A stretch of DNA of 64,000 bases from Saccharopolyspora elongata (GCF_004348985.1 NZ_SMKW01000002.1:1-64000), one strand, 5' to 3'. Shown: positions 8,354 to 17,286, counted from the first letter of the stretch. Numbers and translations are program-made. Notes: generated by a model from the letters alone, not told the origin.

Positions 8354-11113
8354 CTAAGTGCGCGAATCCGCTAGAGCGGCGCTGGAGAGGACCCGGCGGA
8401 GTTCCCGGCGCGAACCGATGGCGAGCTTGGTGAACACCTTGCGCAGGTGCCATTCCACGGTGCGCGGGCTGAGGAAAAGTTGGGCGCCGATCTCCGGGTT
8501 GGTGTGACCATCGCGGGCCAGCCGGGCGATCTGCGCCTCCTGGGCGGTGAGCACGACCAGCGTCTGCGGCGTGGCCCGGTGCACGGTTTCGCCGGTGGCC
8601 AGGAGTTCCCGGCGGGCGCGTTCGGCGAACGCCTCGGTGCCGATGCGGCCGAACATCTCGTGCGCGGTGCGCAGCTGTTCGCGCGCCTCCAGGCGCCGGT
8701 TCTCCCGGCGCAGCCACTCGCCGTGCAGGAGGTGGGTCCTGGCGAGGTGCACGGCGGCGCGGCTGCGGGCCAGCCGCTCGACGGCCTCGCGGTAGAGCTT
8801 CTCGGCCTCCTCACCCGTGCTCAGCAGCGCCAGCGAGCGAGCCTCGATCCCGGAAGCCCAGTTCGTGCCGCAAGCTCTCGTTCGCTCGTGGAGCCGCCGG
8901 AAGGCGTCCTCGGCGACCTCGCGCCGGCCGCTTCGCACGCCCGCCTCGACCAGTTCGCCCAGCGCCCACCAGTAGACGCTCAGCTGGTCGTTCCGGCAGG
9001 CCCGCTCGGCGGCGGCCGCCGCCGTCTCGTACTTGCCGAGGCCGTTGTCCAGCACTGCGGTCGCGTAGTCGGCCATCGTGATCGCCCGTCCCTCGCCCCG
9101 GGCGTCCGCATCCCGCGTGCTGGTCTCGATCAGCTCCAGCGCCTGGGCTTCGCGGCCGCGGGTCGCGGCGAGCGTCATCTCGGCGTACCGGTGTGGCGCG
9201 TTGCCGGACGTCTGGGCGATCGCATCGGCCTCGTCGAGCATTTCCGACGCCACGTCGAGCTCGCCGGCGTGCACGTGCTCCCCGGCGCGGTAGCTGAGCG
9301 CGGTGGCGAGCGTGGTGAGCGCGCCCGTGTCGCGCGCCCGGCGGAGGCCGCGGGCGGCGAGCTCGCGCCACGCCTCGTCGTCGCCCAGGTCGGTCGCGAC
9401 GCGGCAGGCCAGCCCGATCCAGCGGGCGTCGTCGGTCCCGGCCGTGCCGCTGCGGCGGAACGCCCGCACCGCGCGCTGGAGCGTCGGAACGCCGGAGGCG
9501 AAGCCGTCGGTGAACCGCGCCGCCAGCCCGTCCAGCAGGAGGTCGATCGGCCGCTGCGGTGCGCGCCGGGCGGCTTCGGTCGCCCGCAGCGCCTCGTTGC
9601 AGTTGCCGACGCGACCCGTGAAGATCGCCGCTTCGAGCGCTTCGAGGTACGTTTCGCGCGACAGCGCGACATCGAGCGGTTCGAGGCGTTCGGCGGCTCG
9701 CAGCAGCAGCGGTGGGGCGTCGCGGCCCCGGTTCACCGCGAGCGCGATCTCGGCGCGCAACAGGTCGGCCCTGGCGTGCTGGAGCTCGTCGAGCGGTGCT
9801 GCTTCGGCGATGGCCAGCAGTCCCAGCGAGGCATCGGGCGCCCCGGCATCCAGCTTCTGCTGGGCGGCCGCCAGGGCGCGCGCACCCCGGCGCGCCGGAT
9901 CGGGCGTCAGCTCGGTCGCTTTCGCGAGGAAGGCGGCCGCCGCCGCGATCCCGCCCCGGCAGTGCGCCCGGTCGGCCGACCGTTCCAGTTCGCCGGCCAC
10001 CACCTCGTCCGAGCCGCGGGCCGCGCGGGCGCGGTGCCACGCGCGCCGATCGGGATCCACCTCCGGGTCGGTGGCCTCGCCCAGCGCGCGATGCACCCGC
10101 TGGCGCTCGTCCGGCGACGCCGTCCGGTAGACCACGGAGCGCACCAGCGGATGCCGGAACCGCACCCGGCCGCCGATCTCGATCAATCCGGCGGCCTCGG
10201 CCGGGCCGGCCGCAGCGGCCGACAGCCCGAGCCCGGCGACGGCCCGCCAGAGCAGGCCGGCGTCGCCCGACGGGTCGGCCGCAGCGGTCAGCAGCAACCG
10301 CTGGGTATCGCCGGGCACCGCCCGGATCCGGCGGGTGAAGCACTGTTCGAGGCAGCCCGAAACGGGTCCGGGGTTGGGCAGCCCGAACCCGCCGGCGAGC
10401 TCGGCCGGGGTGAACACGCGCGGCAACTCCAGCAGCGCCAGCGGGTTTCCGCGGGTTTCCGCGATGATCCGGTCCCGCACCTGCTCGTCGAGCCGCCCGT
10501 GCATCACCGAGGCCAGCAGCTGGGCGGCGTCGGCGGAACCGAGGCCGTTGACGGAGAGCTCCGGGAGGTCCGCCAGGTCGTGGTCGTCGTTGGGCTCGCG
10601 CACGGCGAACACCACCGCGACCGGTTCGGCCAGCAGGCGGCGCGCCGCGAACGACATGGCCTGAACCGAGGCCCGGTCGAGCCACTGCGCGTCGTCGACG
10701 AGGCAGACCAGTGGCCGCTCCGCGGCGGCTTCCGAAAGCAGCGTCAGGACGGCCAGACCCACCATGAAGCGATCCGGGACGCCGCCTTCGTGCAGGCCGA
10801 ACGCGACGCGCAGCGCGTCCCGCTGCGGCTCCGGGAGCCGGTCCAGGCGGTCGAGCATCGGCGCGCACAACTGGTGCAGACCGGCGAAGGCGAGCTCCAT
10901 TTCGGACTCCACGCCCACGACGTGGGCGAGGCGACAACCCGACGCGCGCTCTCGGACGTAGTCCAGCAACGCCGTCTTGCCGGCACCGGGCTCGCCGCGG
11001 AGCACCAGCGCGGAACTCTGCCCCGTCCGGACTCTCGCCAGCATGCGATCCAGCAACTCGCACTCGCGGTCCCGGCCACGCAGCCCGGCCCCAGCACGGC
11101 CGGAAATAGCCAT
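8354..11113 (-). CDS. Large ATP-binding LuxR family regulator (LAL type)
   Basis: A 919-residue MalT-like regulator. An AAA/NACHT-type ATPase module comes first: Walker A GEPGAGKT at 40-47 and Walker B LVCLVDDAQWLD near 136-146. A long helical TPR-like middle follows, then a C-terminal LuxR helix-turn-helix (LTAQEAQIARLARDG, then TNPEIGAQLFLSPRTVEWHL, then KVFTKL). Such proteins bind an inducer and ATP and activate target operons, often in secondary metabolism or sugar use. ATG 11113 places the ATPase at the usual distance from the N-terminus. The gene is monocistronic and no target is obvious. Confidence 0.92.
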   Translation of the reverse strand: MAISGRAGAGLRGRDRECELLDRMLARVRTGQSSALVLRGEPGAGKTALLDYVRERASGCRLAHVVGVESEMELAFAGLHQLCAPMLDRLDRLPEPQRDALRVAFGLHEGGVPDRFMVGLAVLTLLSEAAAERPLVCLVDDAQWLDRASVQAMSFAARRLLAEPVAVVFAVREPNDDHDLADLPELSVNGLGSADAAQLLASVMHGRLDEQVRDRIIAETRGNPLALLELPRVFTPAELAGGFGLPNPGPVSGCLEQCFTRRIRAVPGDTQRLLLTAAADPSGDAGLLWRAVAGLGLSAAAAGPAEAAGLIEIGGRVRFRHPLVRSVVYRTASPDERQRVHRALGEATDPEVDPDRRAWHRARAARGSDEVVAGELERSADRAHCRGGIAAAAAFLAKATELTPDPARRGARALAAAQQKLDAGAPDASLGLLAIAEAAPLDELQHARADLLRAEIALAVNRGRDAPPLLLRAAERLEPLDVALSRETYLEALEAAIFTGRVGNCNEALRATEAARRAPQRPIDLLLDGLAARFTDGFASGVPTLQRAVRAFRRSGTAGTDDARWIGLACRVATDLGDDEAWRELAARGLRRARDTGALTTLATALSYRAGEHVHAGELDVASEMLDEADAIAQTSGNAPHRYAEMTLAATRGREAQALELIETSTRDADARGEGRAITMADYATAVLDNGLGKYETAAAAAERACRNDQLSVYWWALGELVEAGVRSGRREVAEDAFRRLHERTRACGTNWASGIEARSLALLSTGEEAEKLYREAVERLARSRAAVHLARTHLLHGEWLRRENRRLEAREQLRTAHEMFGRIGTEAFAERARRELLATGETVHRATPQTLVVLTAQEAQIARLARDGHTNPEIGAQLFLSPRTVEWHLRKVFTKLAIGSRRELRRVLSSAALADSRT

Positions 11114-11326
11114 ATTCCGATGGTAGGGGCGGCGACCCCTCGATGGGCAACTCCGGCGGACACCCGCGGAAAAGCGGGCGCGGCCAGGGAGCGGGCCCGG
11201 GTGTTCCACTGGCGCATTCGGTGCGCGGCCGGAGAAAACTCGGTGGTGTCCGGGGGTTTCGAAGCCGCGAACACGGCGGAGAAGTACGGGCTAGGGACTA
11301 AAGTAACGGAACCAGGGGAAATCTCC

Positions 11327-11635
11327 ATGCGCACAGCGGTTGGGGCGTTGGCCGGTCTAGCTTTGGTCGCGCCTTTGGCACTGGGAGTTGCCGATGTCGG
11401 AACGGCTGCCGCGAGCGGCGCGTCGAGCGTCGTAGCGGCGGAGCGCCCGGCCTCGACAGCGGGGCACTTCCACGCCGAGAAGGACAACAACAAGGACAAG
11501 AAGAGCAAGGGGAACAACGCCAACGGCGAGACCGAAAGCAGTGAAGGCAGCACCAGCAGCCGGAGCAGCAGCGGAAGCAGCAGCAACTCAGGCGTCGCCG
11601 GGCAAACCACGCTACCGGTGGCGCCCGTCAGGTGA
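11327..11635 (+). CDS. Small secreted Lys/Asn/Ser-rich protein
   Basis: A 102-residue protein. Residues 1-28 form a signal peptide (MRTAVGALAGLALVAPLALG, cleavage near AAA). A low-complexity tail follows: a charged run KDNNKDKKSKGNN, then Ser/Gly repeats (SRSSSGSSSNSG). AGGGGAA lies 8-14 bases before the ATG. No domain is recognisable. It is probably exported and disordered; a wall-associated or spacer role would be a guess. Confidence 0.7.
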   Translation: MRTAVGALAGLALVAPLALGVADVGTAAASGASSVVAAERPASTAGHFHAEKDNNKDKKSKGNNANGETESSEGSTSSRSSSGSSSNSGVAGQTTLPVAPVR

Positions 11636-11795
11636 CCTCGGCTACTCACAGATCGATCCACCGGTGACCGCGTTTCGGCGCACCAACAGCAGCGCCGAAC
11701 GCGGGGAGCACGGCAAGTGGTCCGGGTCGCCCGGCCGAACAGGTGCGCCGCCGCCGTGGGGGAGCGCATTCGGCCGGGCGTGCCGCGGGGCGGCG

Positions 11796-12626
11796 TCACC
11801 CGGATCCGAGCAGCTGCTCCGTGATGGCTGCGAGGCGGGCCGCCGCGGCGGGGGAGAACAGGTCGTCCCGGATGCCGATCCTGGCGTGCGTGCCGAACGC
11901 GCTGAGCGGTTCGGCGGGCGGGGCGTCGAGGAGCCCGGCGATCGGTGGCACCACTTCGGTCGCCGGTTTCGCGGTGGCCTTCTGCTGTTCGACGAACCGG
12001 GCCGTCGGCGCGTCGAACTCGCCGGCGAAGCTCGTCGACGTCGGTCCCGGCTGGAACAGCACGTACCGCACGGGCCCGTCGCCGTGGCGCCGCGCGAAGT
12101 CGACGCCGAGCAGGTCGTTGTAGCGCCCCGTCGCGAACATCGCCCGCACGCCGTCGTAGTTCTCGTTCTGCAGATCGGCCCAGTCGATCGGGATGTCCTG
12201 GCCGGGGCCGGCGACGTTGATGATGACCGGGCGGTCGCCCTTCGCCAGCGCGCCGATCATGCCGTGGCTCAACAGGAACCGGCTCAGGTAGAAGAGCGCG
12301 AAGTTGTGCTCGAACCCTTCCGGCGTCACCTTCCGGCGCGTCTGGAAGAAGCGCGCGCACAGCACGAGCCCGTCGAGCTCCGGGTGCTTTTCGGTCAGTT
12401 CGCGGATGATCCGCCGGTTCTCGGCCACCGAGCTGAGATCCGCCCGCGCGAACGAGGCCGTTCCGGGCGAATCGGCCGCCTCGCGGAGCAGGCGGTCGCC
12501 CTTGCTCGGGTCGGTGCCGATCACCCCGGCGTGGTCGCCGCGGGAGTACAGCGCACGTGCCACGGCGGCACCGATTCCGTCCGTGCCGCCGGTGATCACG
12601 AATGTCCTGGTCAAGGTCGTCTCCAT
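11796..12626 (-). CDS. SDR-family protein with atypical active site
   Basis: A 276-residue Rossmann protein of the short-chain dehydrogenase/reductase family. TGGTDGIG at 12-19 is the cofactor-binding glycine motif, and ADLSS and the LVLCARF strand follow the family layout. Where SDRs carry catalytic Tyr-X3-Lys the sequence reads MFATG before RYNDLLGVDFARR, so both Tyr and Lys appear replaced. It may bind NAD(P) without normal redox chemistry. The gene lies 11 bases behind the MFS gene; a GTG at 12641 overlaps the MFS stop (GTGA), so coupling is likely. The start at 12626 is the nearer choice. Confidence 0.8.
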   Translation of the reverse strand: METTLTRTFVITGGTDGIGAAVARALYSRGDHAGVIGTDPSKGDRLLREAADSPGTASFARADLSSVAENRRIIRELTEKHPELDGLVLCARFFQTRRKVTPEGFEHNFALFYLSRFLLSHGMIGALAKGDRPVIINVAGPGQDIPIDWADLQNENYDGVRAMFATGRYNDLLGVDFARRHGDGPVRYVLFQPGPTSTSFAGEFDAPTARFVEQQKATAKPATEVVPPIAGLLDAPPAEPLSAFGTHARIGIRDDLFSPAAAARLAAITEQLLGSG

Positions 12627-12637
12627 GGGATGGTTGG

Positions 12638-14053
12638 TCACGCGTGTCCGGCGACGGGTGCGGTTTCGGTCGTCGGGGCGGTCGGTGCGGGGCGTCCGGG
12701 CAGGATCCTGGCCGCGGCGGAGATGACCACGCCGGCGCCCACCAGCCACCAGAAGGTCGTGCGGAACGCCGCTTCCGGCGGCGCGGAGACCGTCGCGCTC
12801 TGCAGCACCAGGGTCAGCAGCGTGATCCCGAGGGCACCGCCGATCTGGTGCACGATGAACAGCGCTCCGGTCGCGCGGGAGGCCGAGGCGGGCGGCACGG
12901 TCCGGTAGACCGAACCCATGGTCGCGGACGCGACGACGCCGAGCCCGAACCCGACGACGACCAGCCCGAGCGTGGCGACGACGCCGTTGGATCCGAGCGC
13001 GTACGGCAGGAATCCCGGGATGAGGAGCAGGCCGCCGGCCGTGGCCGGCACGCGGGCCCCGGTCCGGTCGGAGAGCCTCCCGGCCGTCGGTTGCGCGACG
13101 ACGGCGCCGAGCCCGAACGGGGCGAGCAGCAGGCCCGCCGCCATCACGCCCTGCCCGCCGACCTGCTGGAAGTGCAGCGGGAGCAGGAAGACCGTCCCGA
13201 ACATGATCGCGCCGATCAGGAAGAGCACGGACACGCTGGCGGCGAAACCGCCGCTGCGGAACAGCCGCAGGTCGATCAGCGGTTCGCGCCGGGTGGTCAG
13301 CGCGTGGGCGGCGTAGCCGGCGATGAGCAGGGCGCCGAGGGCGCCGGCGATCAGCACCGGGACCGTGACGCCCTCGACGGCGTTCGCCAGCGAGTACATC
13401 AGCGCGGCGAAGCCGGGCGGCAGTAGCAGCACGCCGAGGACGTCCAGGCGCTTGGCCGCTTGGCCGGTGGTCGCGTCGTCGGCCGGCATCAGGCGAACGG
13501 CGAGCACGATCGCCAGCGCCCCGACCGGGACCTTGACCAGGAAGATCCACTGCCAGGGAAGCGCCTGCAGCAGCAGGCCGCCGAGGACGGGGCCGATCAC
13601 CGGTCCCATCGTCATCGGGGCCGCGGCGAGGCCGAGCACCCGGCCGACGCGCTGCTGGCCGGCCGCGCCGGCGAGCGTGGCGAGCATGACCGGTTCGAGC
13701 AGGCCGCCGCCGAGGCCGGTCAGCAGCCGCGTCGCGATCAGGCTCGGCGCGTCCCAGGCCAGGCAGGAGGCGACCGATCCGAGCACGAAGACCGACAGCC
13801 CGGCGAGCCAGGTGCGGCGGGCGCCGAACCGGTCGATCGCCCAGCCGGACAGCGGCGCGGTGACCGAGACGGCGAGCAGGTAGGCGGTGGTCACCCACTG
13901 GATCGCGGCCAGCGTCGAGCCGAATTCGCGGACCAGCGTGTCGATTCCGACGCCGGTCATGGTCGTGTCCAGCAGGGCCAGGAACGCGCCGAGGGTCATG
14001 GTGACCAGCAACTTGCGGAGCGCGGAATCCAGTGGTTCTGAGCGAGCAGCCAT
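12638..14053 (-). CDS. MFS drug-type efflux transporter (DHA2 family)
   Basis: A 471-residue exporter with about 14 hydrophobic segments. It shows LDTTMTGVGIDTL in segment 1, QWVTTAYLLAVSV in segment 2, the WAIDRFGARR loop, and the motif C stretch GPVIGPVLGGLLL in segment 5, which is diagnostic of drug/H+ antiporters. It probably expels a toxic small molecule. It leads a two-gene operon with the SDR. The upstream region carries a perfect 8-bp inverted repeat (14078-14097) over the promoter, so a repressor that responds to the exported compound is expected. Confidence 0.9.
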   Translation of the reverse strand: MAARSEPLDSALRKLLVTMTLGAFLALLDTTMTGVGIDTLVREFGSTLAAIQWVTTAYLLAVSVTAPLSGWAIDRFGARRTWLAGLSVFVLGSVASCLAWDAPSLIATRLLTGLGGGLLEPVMLATLAGAAGQQRVGRVLGLAAAPMTMGPVIGPVLGGLLLQALPWQWIFLVKVPVGALAIVLAVRLMPADDATTGQAAKRLDVLGVLLLPPGFAALMYSLANAVEGVTVPVLIAGALGALLIAGYAAHALTTRREPLIDLRLFRSGGFAASVSVLFLIGAIMFGTVFLLPLHFQQVGGQGVMAAGLLLAPFGLGAVVAQPTAGRLSDRTGARVPATAGGLLLIPGFLPYALGSNGVVATLGLVVVGFGLGVVASATMGSVYRTVPPASASRATGALFIVHQIGGALGITLLTLVLQSATVSAPPEAAFRTTFWWLVGAGVVISAAARILPGRPAPTAPTTETAPVAGHA

Positions 14054-14077
14054 GTCCGTTCCCAGGTGGTATCTAAC

Positions 14078-14097
14078 ATTGAACTAGTGAGTTCAAT
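14078..14097 (-). promoter_or_regulatory. Palindromic operator over the MFS-SDR promoter
   Basis: ATTGAACT (14078-14085) and AGTTCAAT (14090-14097) are perfect inverted arms around AGTG. On the minus strand a -35-like TTGAAC lies inside the right arm and a TAGATA-like -10 follows after about 15 bases, so a dimer bound here would block transcription. Arm length and spacing suit a MarR- or TetR-type repressor. No such regulator gene is adjacent. Confidence 0.7.
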
Positions 14098-14225
14098 TTA
14101 GCGATCACATGAGTACATGTGCAACGGGGGTGGCTGCGATCCGGGCGCGGGTTCCCGCGAGGTGGGACGTGGCGGCTCATCCGGCTTCCAGTTGACTTTG
14201 CCGCCCGGCCGACGAGACTGGTGAC

Positions 14226-14483
14226 GTGGTCAAGACGCTGCACCCGCAGAACTACGGCGACGCCTACGACGTCGGTGATTACTTCCGCAAGGGCGTGCCG
14301 GTGGTGATGGACCTGACGAGCCTGCCCAAGGCGGAAGCGGTGCGGCTCGTCGACTTCGCCGCGGGCATGGTCGTCGGGCGCGGCGGCTCCATGGACCGGG
14401 TCGCGCCGCGGGTCTTCCTGCTGACGCCGCCGGGGGTGTCAGCCGAGGACGCCCAGCCGGAACCGGCGAAAGCCCCGTCCTGA
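14226..14483 (+). CDS. SepF-like cell division protein (C-terminal domain only)
   Basis: An 85-residue protein that is essentially the SepF core domain. It reads NYGDAYDVGDYFRKGVPVVMDL, then a helix, then RLVDFAAGMVVGRGGSMDRVAPRVFLLTP. SepF polymerises and links FtsZ to the membrane. The N-terminal amphipathic membrane-anchor helix and linker of full-length SepF (usually 130-200 residues in total) are absent, so this is a short paralogue of the SflA/SflB kind rather than the main SepF. It starts at GTG 14226, with no strong ribosome site. It stands alone, outside a division cluster. Confidence 0.8.
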   Translation: MVKTLHPQNYGDAYDVGDYFRKGVPVVMDLTSLPKAEAVRLVDFAAGMVVGRGGSMDRVAPRVFLLTPPGVSAEDAQPEPAKAPS

Positions 14484-14573
14484 CCGGGAATCGGCCGGGC
14501 AGGAAAACCCGTGCGCGCTTTGTGCTGCTACAGCGGCTGCTTCTGAACCCGTTGGCGCAGTGGTGAGCCGTCG

Positions 14574-14634
14574 TTGGCTGGTGTGGAGTCAACGGCCTGT
14601 TTGCCTCGGTAGGTGAGGTGAACGGTCCGTTCGC
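14574..14634. repeat. 61-bp direct repeat, copy 1
   Basis: This copy matches 14660-14720 except for one base (GGAGTC here, GGAGTG there). It contains GAACGG and CCGTTC blocks. Confidence 0.85.
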
Positions 14635-14659
14635 TGCAGTCGTCCGGCGTCGGCGGGGA

Positions 14660-14720
14660 TTGGCTGGTGTGGAGTGAACGGCCTGTTTGCCTCGGTAGGT
14701 GAGGTGAACGGTCCGTTCGC
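14660..14720. repeat. 61-bp direct repeat, copy 2, with strong palindrome
   Basis: This is the second copy of the 61-bp unit. Its right end, with the following six bases, forms a 29-base near-perfect palindrome (14698-14726): GGTGAGGTGAACGG, then T, then CCGTTCGCCTCACC. The only mismatch would be a G-U pair in RNA. Confidence 0.85.
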
Positions 14721-14833
14721 CTCACCACTTCGAAGCCGCCAGCCGATCTGCCACGCCGCCGCGCCGCCACATCAAAAAAGCCTGCTACAGCAACAAAAAA
14801 GCGCACGGAGTAGAGGTGCTGGGCGGGGTGAGC

Positions 14834-16222
14834 TCACCCGCGATGGTCGGCGGGCCAGCGGGCGCCGTTCTCCCAGTAGGCGCGGATGCTCTCCAGGGGC
14901 TGGCCCTTGGTCTCGGGGGCGAAGCGGAACACGAACGCCCAGGCGATCGCCGCGAGCAGCACGAAGATGGCGAACGTGGTGGCGCCGCCGAGGCCGTCCA
15001 TCAGCGGCAGGAAGAACTGGGCGACGATCAGGTTCGCCACCAGGTCCGCGGTCAGCATCAGCGACGCGCCGAAGGCGCGCAGCCGCGCGGGGAAGCTCTC
15101 CGAGGCGAACACCCAGACCAGCGAACCGAAACCGAAGTTGAATCCGGCGGTGAACACCAGGATCGCCGCGAAACCCCACCACGATCCGCCACCGCCCAGC
15201 GATCCGGTGGCGAACACCAGGATCATCGCGACCCCGGCGGCCATCATCGCCGCGATGCCGCCGAGCAGGATCGGGCGCCGCCCGGCGCGGTCCACGACGA
15301 ACAGCGATCCGATGGTCGCCAGCAGCGCCGCCGCCTGCACCATCGCGGGCAGCCCGAGCACGGTGGCGTTGCCCTGGAAACCCATCTGCTTGAAGATCAT
15401 CGGGCTGTAGTAGGTGATCGCGTTGATCCCGGTGATCTGCACGAGGAAGCCGAGGACCAGCACGAACATCGTCGCGCCGGAGTAGGGGCGGCGGAACATC
15501 TCGCCGAACCGGCCGCCGTGCCGGGCCGAGATGTCGGCGCGGATCTCGGCGAGCTCCCGCTCGACGTCGGCGCTCGGGTCGACCAGCCGCAGGGTCCGGC
15601 GCGCCTCGTCGTGCCGGCCCTTGAGCACGTACCAGCGCGCGGTGTCGGGCAGCCGCACGAGCAGGAAGACCACCAGCACGGACGGGATCGCGGACAGCGC
15701 GAGCATCAGCCGCCAGTTCCCCGACGCGGCCAGGCTCCAGTCGACCAGGTAGGCGGCGAGGATGCCGGCCACGGTGGCGACCTGGTAGCCGACGACCAGC
15801 GCGCCGCGGATCGCCGCCGGCGCGGATTCGGCGAGGAAGATCGGCGCCACCACCAGCGACAACCCGATGCTGACGCCGAGGAAGAACCGCGCGACGTCGA
15901 GCCAGAGGATGTCGGAGACCAGCCCGGACCAGGCGGCGAACACCGCGTAGCCGAGCACCACGACGATCATCGTCGGCTTCCGGCCGATCGCGGTGGCCAG
16001 CTTCCCGGCGAGCAGCGCGCCGACGATGTTGCCCGCCACCAGCACCGTGGTCACGCTGCCCTGCAGCGCGGGGGACAGGCGCATCTCCTCGGTGATGAAC
16101 AGCAGCGCGCCGGAGACGTTGCCGATGTCGTAGCCGTAGATGACGCCGATGGTCGCGGCGGCGATCGCGATCCGCCGGGCCGTTGCCGAGGCGGCGCCCA
16201 GCGAGGGGGAGGCTCCGGACAT
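14834..16222 (-). CDS. MFS sugar porter
   Basis: A 462-residue sugar:H+ symporter of the SP family with 12 hydrophobic segments. Signature motifs are YGYDIGNVSGALLF in segment 1, KLATAIGRKP in loop 2-3, RFFLGVSIGL in segment 4, QITGINAITYYSP in segment 7, DRAGRRP in loop 8-9, and the PETKGQPLE ending. GGAGG precedes the ATG. It lies 85 bases downstream of the SIS gene on the same strand. Its context with a SIS isomerase, DeoR regulator and GH109 enzyme suggests uptake of N-acetylgalactosamine or a related amino sugar. Confidence 0.92.
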   Translation of the reverse strand: MSGASPSLGAASATARRIAIAAATIGVIYGYDIGNVSGALLFITEEMRLSPALQGSVTTVLVAGNIVGALLAGKLATAIGRKPTMIVVVLGYAVFAAWSGLVSDILWLDVARFFLGVSIGLSLVVAPIFLAESAPAAIRGALVVGYQVATVAGILAAYLVDWSLAASGNWRLMLALSAIPSVLVVFLLVRLPDTARWYVLKGRHDEARRTLRLVDPSADVERELAEIRADISARHGGRFGEMFRRPYSGATMFVLVLGFLVQITGINAITYYSPMIFKQMGFQGNATVLGLPAMVQAAALLATIGSLFVVDRAGRRPILLGGIAAMMAAGVAMILVFATGSLGGGGSWWGFAAILVFTAGFNFGFGSLVWVFASESFPARLRAFGASLMLTADLVANLIVAQFFLPLMDGLGGATTFAIFVLLAAIAWAFVFRFAPETKGQPLESIRAYWENGARWPADHRG

Positions 16223-16307
16223 GGCACCCTCCTTGGTGCGGTGAGGTTGGTGGACGTCCAGGTGCTTGCGGGGTCGACGACGCCGGGCCGCGAACCAGGG
16301 ACCTCCG

Positions 16308-17189
16308 TCAGCGGTCGAGCACGACGGAGCGGCTGAGGTGCCGCGGCGCGTCCGGGTCGAGGCCGCGGCGCCGCGCGAGCCGGACGGCGAGCAACTGGGC
16401 GCGGACCAGGTCGGCCATCGGGTCGATGGCGTGCCGGACGAACGTCGCGCCGGTGCGCCGCACGTCGGCTTCCAGGTCCGTCAGCGCCGCGCCGAGCAGC
16501 CACGTCACGCGCCCCGGTTCGGCGATGCTGATCGGCCCGTGCCGGTACTCCAGCGCCGGATAGGACTCGGCCCAGATCCCCGTCGCCTCGCGGAACTTCA
16601 GCGCCGCCTCGTGCGCGAGCCCGACTGTCCAGCCCGTGCCGAGGAACGTGAACTGGTTCGCCTCCAACAGGTTCGGCAGCCGCTCGCGGAGCACGGCCTC
16701 TGCTTGGTCGGCGGCGCCGGCCAGGGATTGCCCGAGATGCGTGCGCAACAATGCGAGAGTGCTGGTGGCGAAACGGGTTTGCACCACCGAGCGTTCGTCG
16801 CAGAACGACAGGTCCACAACCTCGTCGGCGACGTCGCGCACCGCGTCGGGCGTCGCCGTGAGCACCGTGGTGGGCACTTTTCCGCGCAGCGAAGCCAGGA
16901 GCTGCCGGACCTCCGTCGTCGTGCCGGAGCGCGTGATGGCCAGCACCCGGTCGTAGCGGCGGCCGGCCGGCATCTCCGACGCGGGGAACGCGTCGGTCAC
17001 GCCCAGCCCGGACGCCTCCCGGAGCGCCGCGAAGGACTGCGCGACGAACCACGAAGTCCCGCAGCCGATCGCCGCGACCAGCTCGCCGGCCCGCGGCAAC
17101 TCTTCCTGCACCGAGTCGGCCAGCACGGCCGCCCGGCGCCAGCACTCCGGTTGGCTGGTGATCTCGGCGTGCACGAACGACTGCGCCAT
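16308..17189 (-). CDS. SIS-domain amino-sugar isomerase/deaminase (AgaS/GlmS-like)
   Basis: A 293-residue protein with two SIS domains. The first has IGCGTSWFVAQSFAA and the phosphosugar loop ITRSGTTTEV; the second has FLGTGWTVGLAHEAALKFREA followed by EYRHGPIS. This is the isomerase half of GlmS-type proteins without the glutaminase domain, as in AgaS (galactosamine-6-P deaminase/isomerase) and FrlB. GGAGG precedes the ATG. With the linked GH109 hydrolase and DeoR regulator, the likely job is converting galactosamine phosphate derivatives in the cytoplasm. Confidence 0.88.
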   Translation of the reverse strand: MAQSFVHAEITSQPECWRRAAVLADSVQEELPRAGELVAAIGCGTSWFVAQSFAALREASGLGVTDAFPASEMPAGRRYDRVLAITRSGTTTEVRQLLASLRGKVPTTVLTATPDAVRDVADEVVDLSFCDERSVVQTRFATSTLALLRTHLGQSLAGAADQAEAVLRERLPNLLEANQFTFLGTGWTVGLAHEAALKFREATGIWAESYPALEYRHGPISIAEPGRVTWLLGAALTDLEADVRRTGATFVRHAIDPMADLVRAQLLAVRLARRRGLDPDAPRHLSRSVVLDR

Positions 17190-17231
17190 CGCGCGCTCCT
17201 CCGAAGGGCGTCGGCGAGTGAAACAGTCATC

Positions 17232-17276
17232 AGGCTAAGTGCGTGAAAATGATTGATCAATGCTCTATTCGAGCAT
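17232..17276 (-). promoter_or_regulatory. Promoter and dyad upstream of the SIS gene
   Basis: On the minus strand TTGATC (17255-17260) and TAGCCT (17232-17237) are separated by exactly 17 bases, a good sigma-70-type promoter with the -10 about 40 bases before the SIS start. A hairpin-like dyad ATGCTC-TATTC-GAGCAT (17260-17276) abuts the -35, and ATTGATCA occurs twice nearby. These are plausible DeoR-type operator elements. TCACGCACTT just upstream of the -10 recurs before the GH109 gene at 18223-18232. Confidence 0.55.
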
Positions 17277-17286
17277 CATTGATCAG

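Larger units (their letters stand above)
14509..14808. repeat. Repeat element with imperfect terminal inverted repeats
   Basis: This 300-base gene-free stretch starts with CCGTGCGC at 14509 and ends with GCGCACGG at 14801-14808. The similarity between the inverted ends continues inward for about 30 bases (CTGCTACAG-type blocks near 14526 and 14782). Inside are two 61-bp direct repeats. The layout resembles a small non-autonomous element or a mosaic intergenic repeat. No target duplication is evident. Confidence 0.4.

Noticed and set aside
8447..11635. Very long plus-strand open frame (about 1060 codons) opposite the LuxR regulator
   Set aside because: It is the antisense shadow of the LAL regulator, whose domains are clear. 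The antisense translation is Arg/Gly/Ala-rich low-complexity with no motif.
14574..14720. Two 61-bp direct repeats considered as a CRISPR array
   Set aside because: Only two copies with a 25-base gap, and the repeat is longer than CRISPR repeats. It fits an intergenic repeat better.
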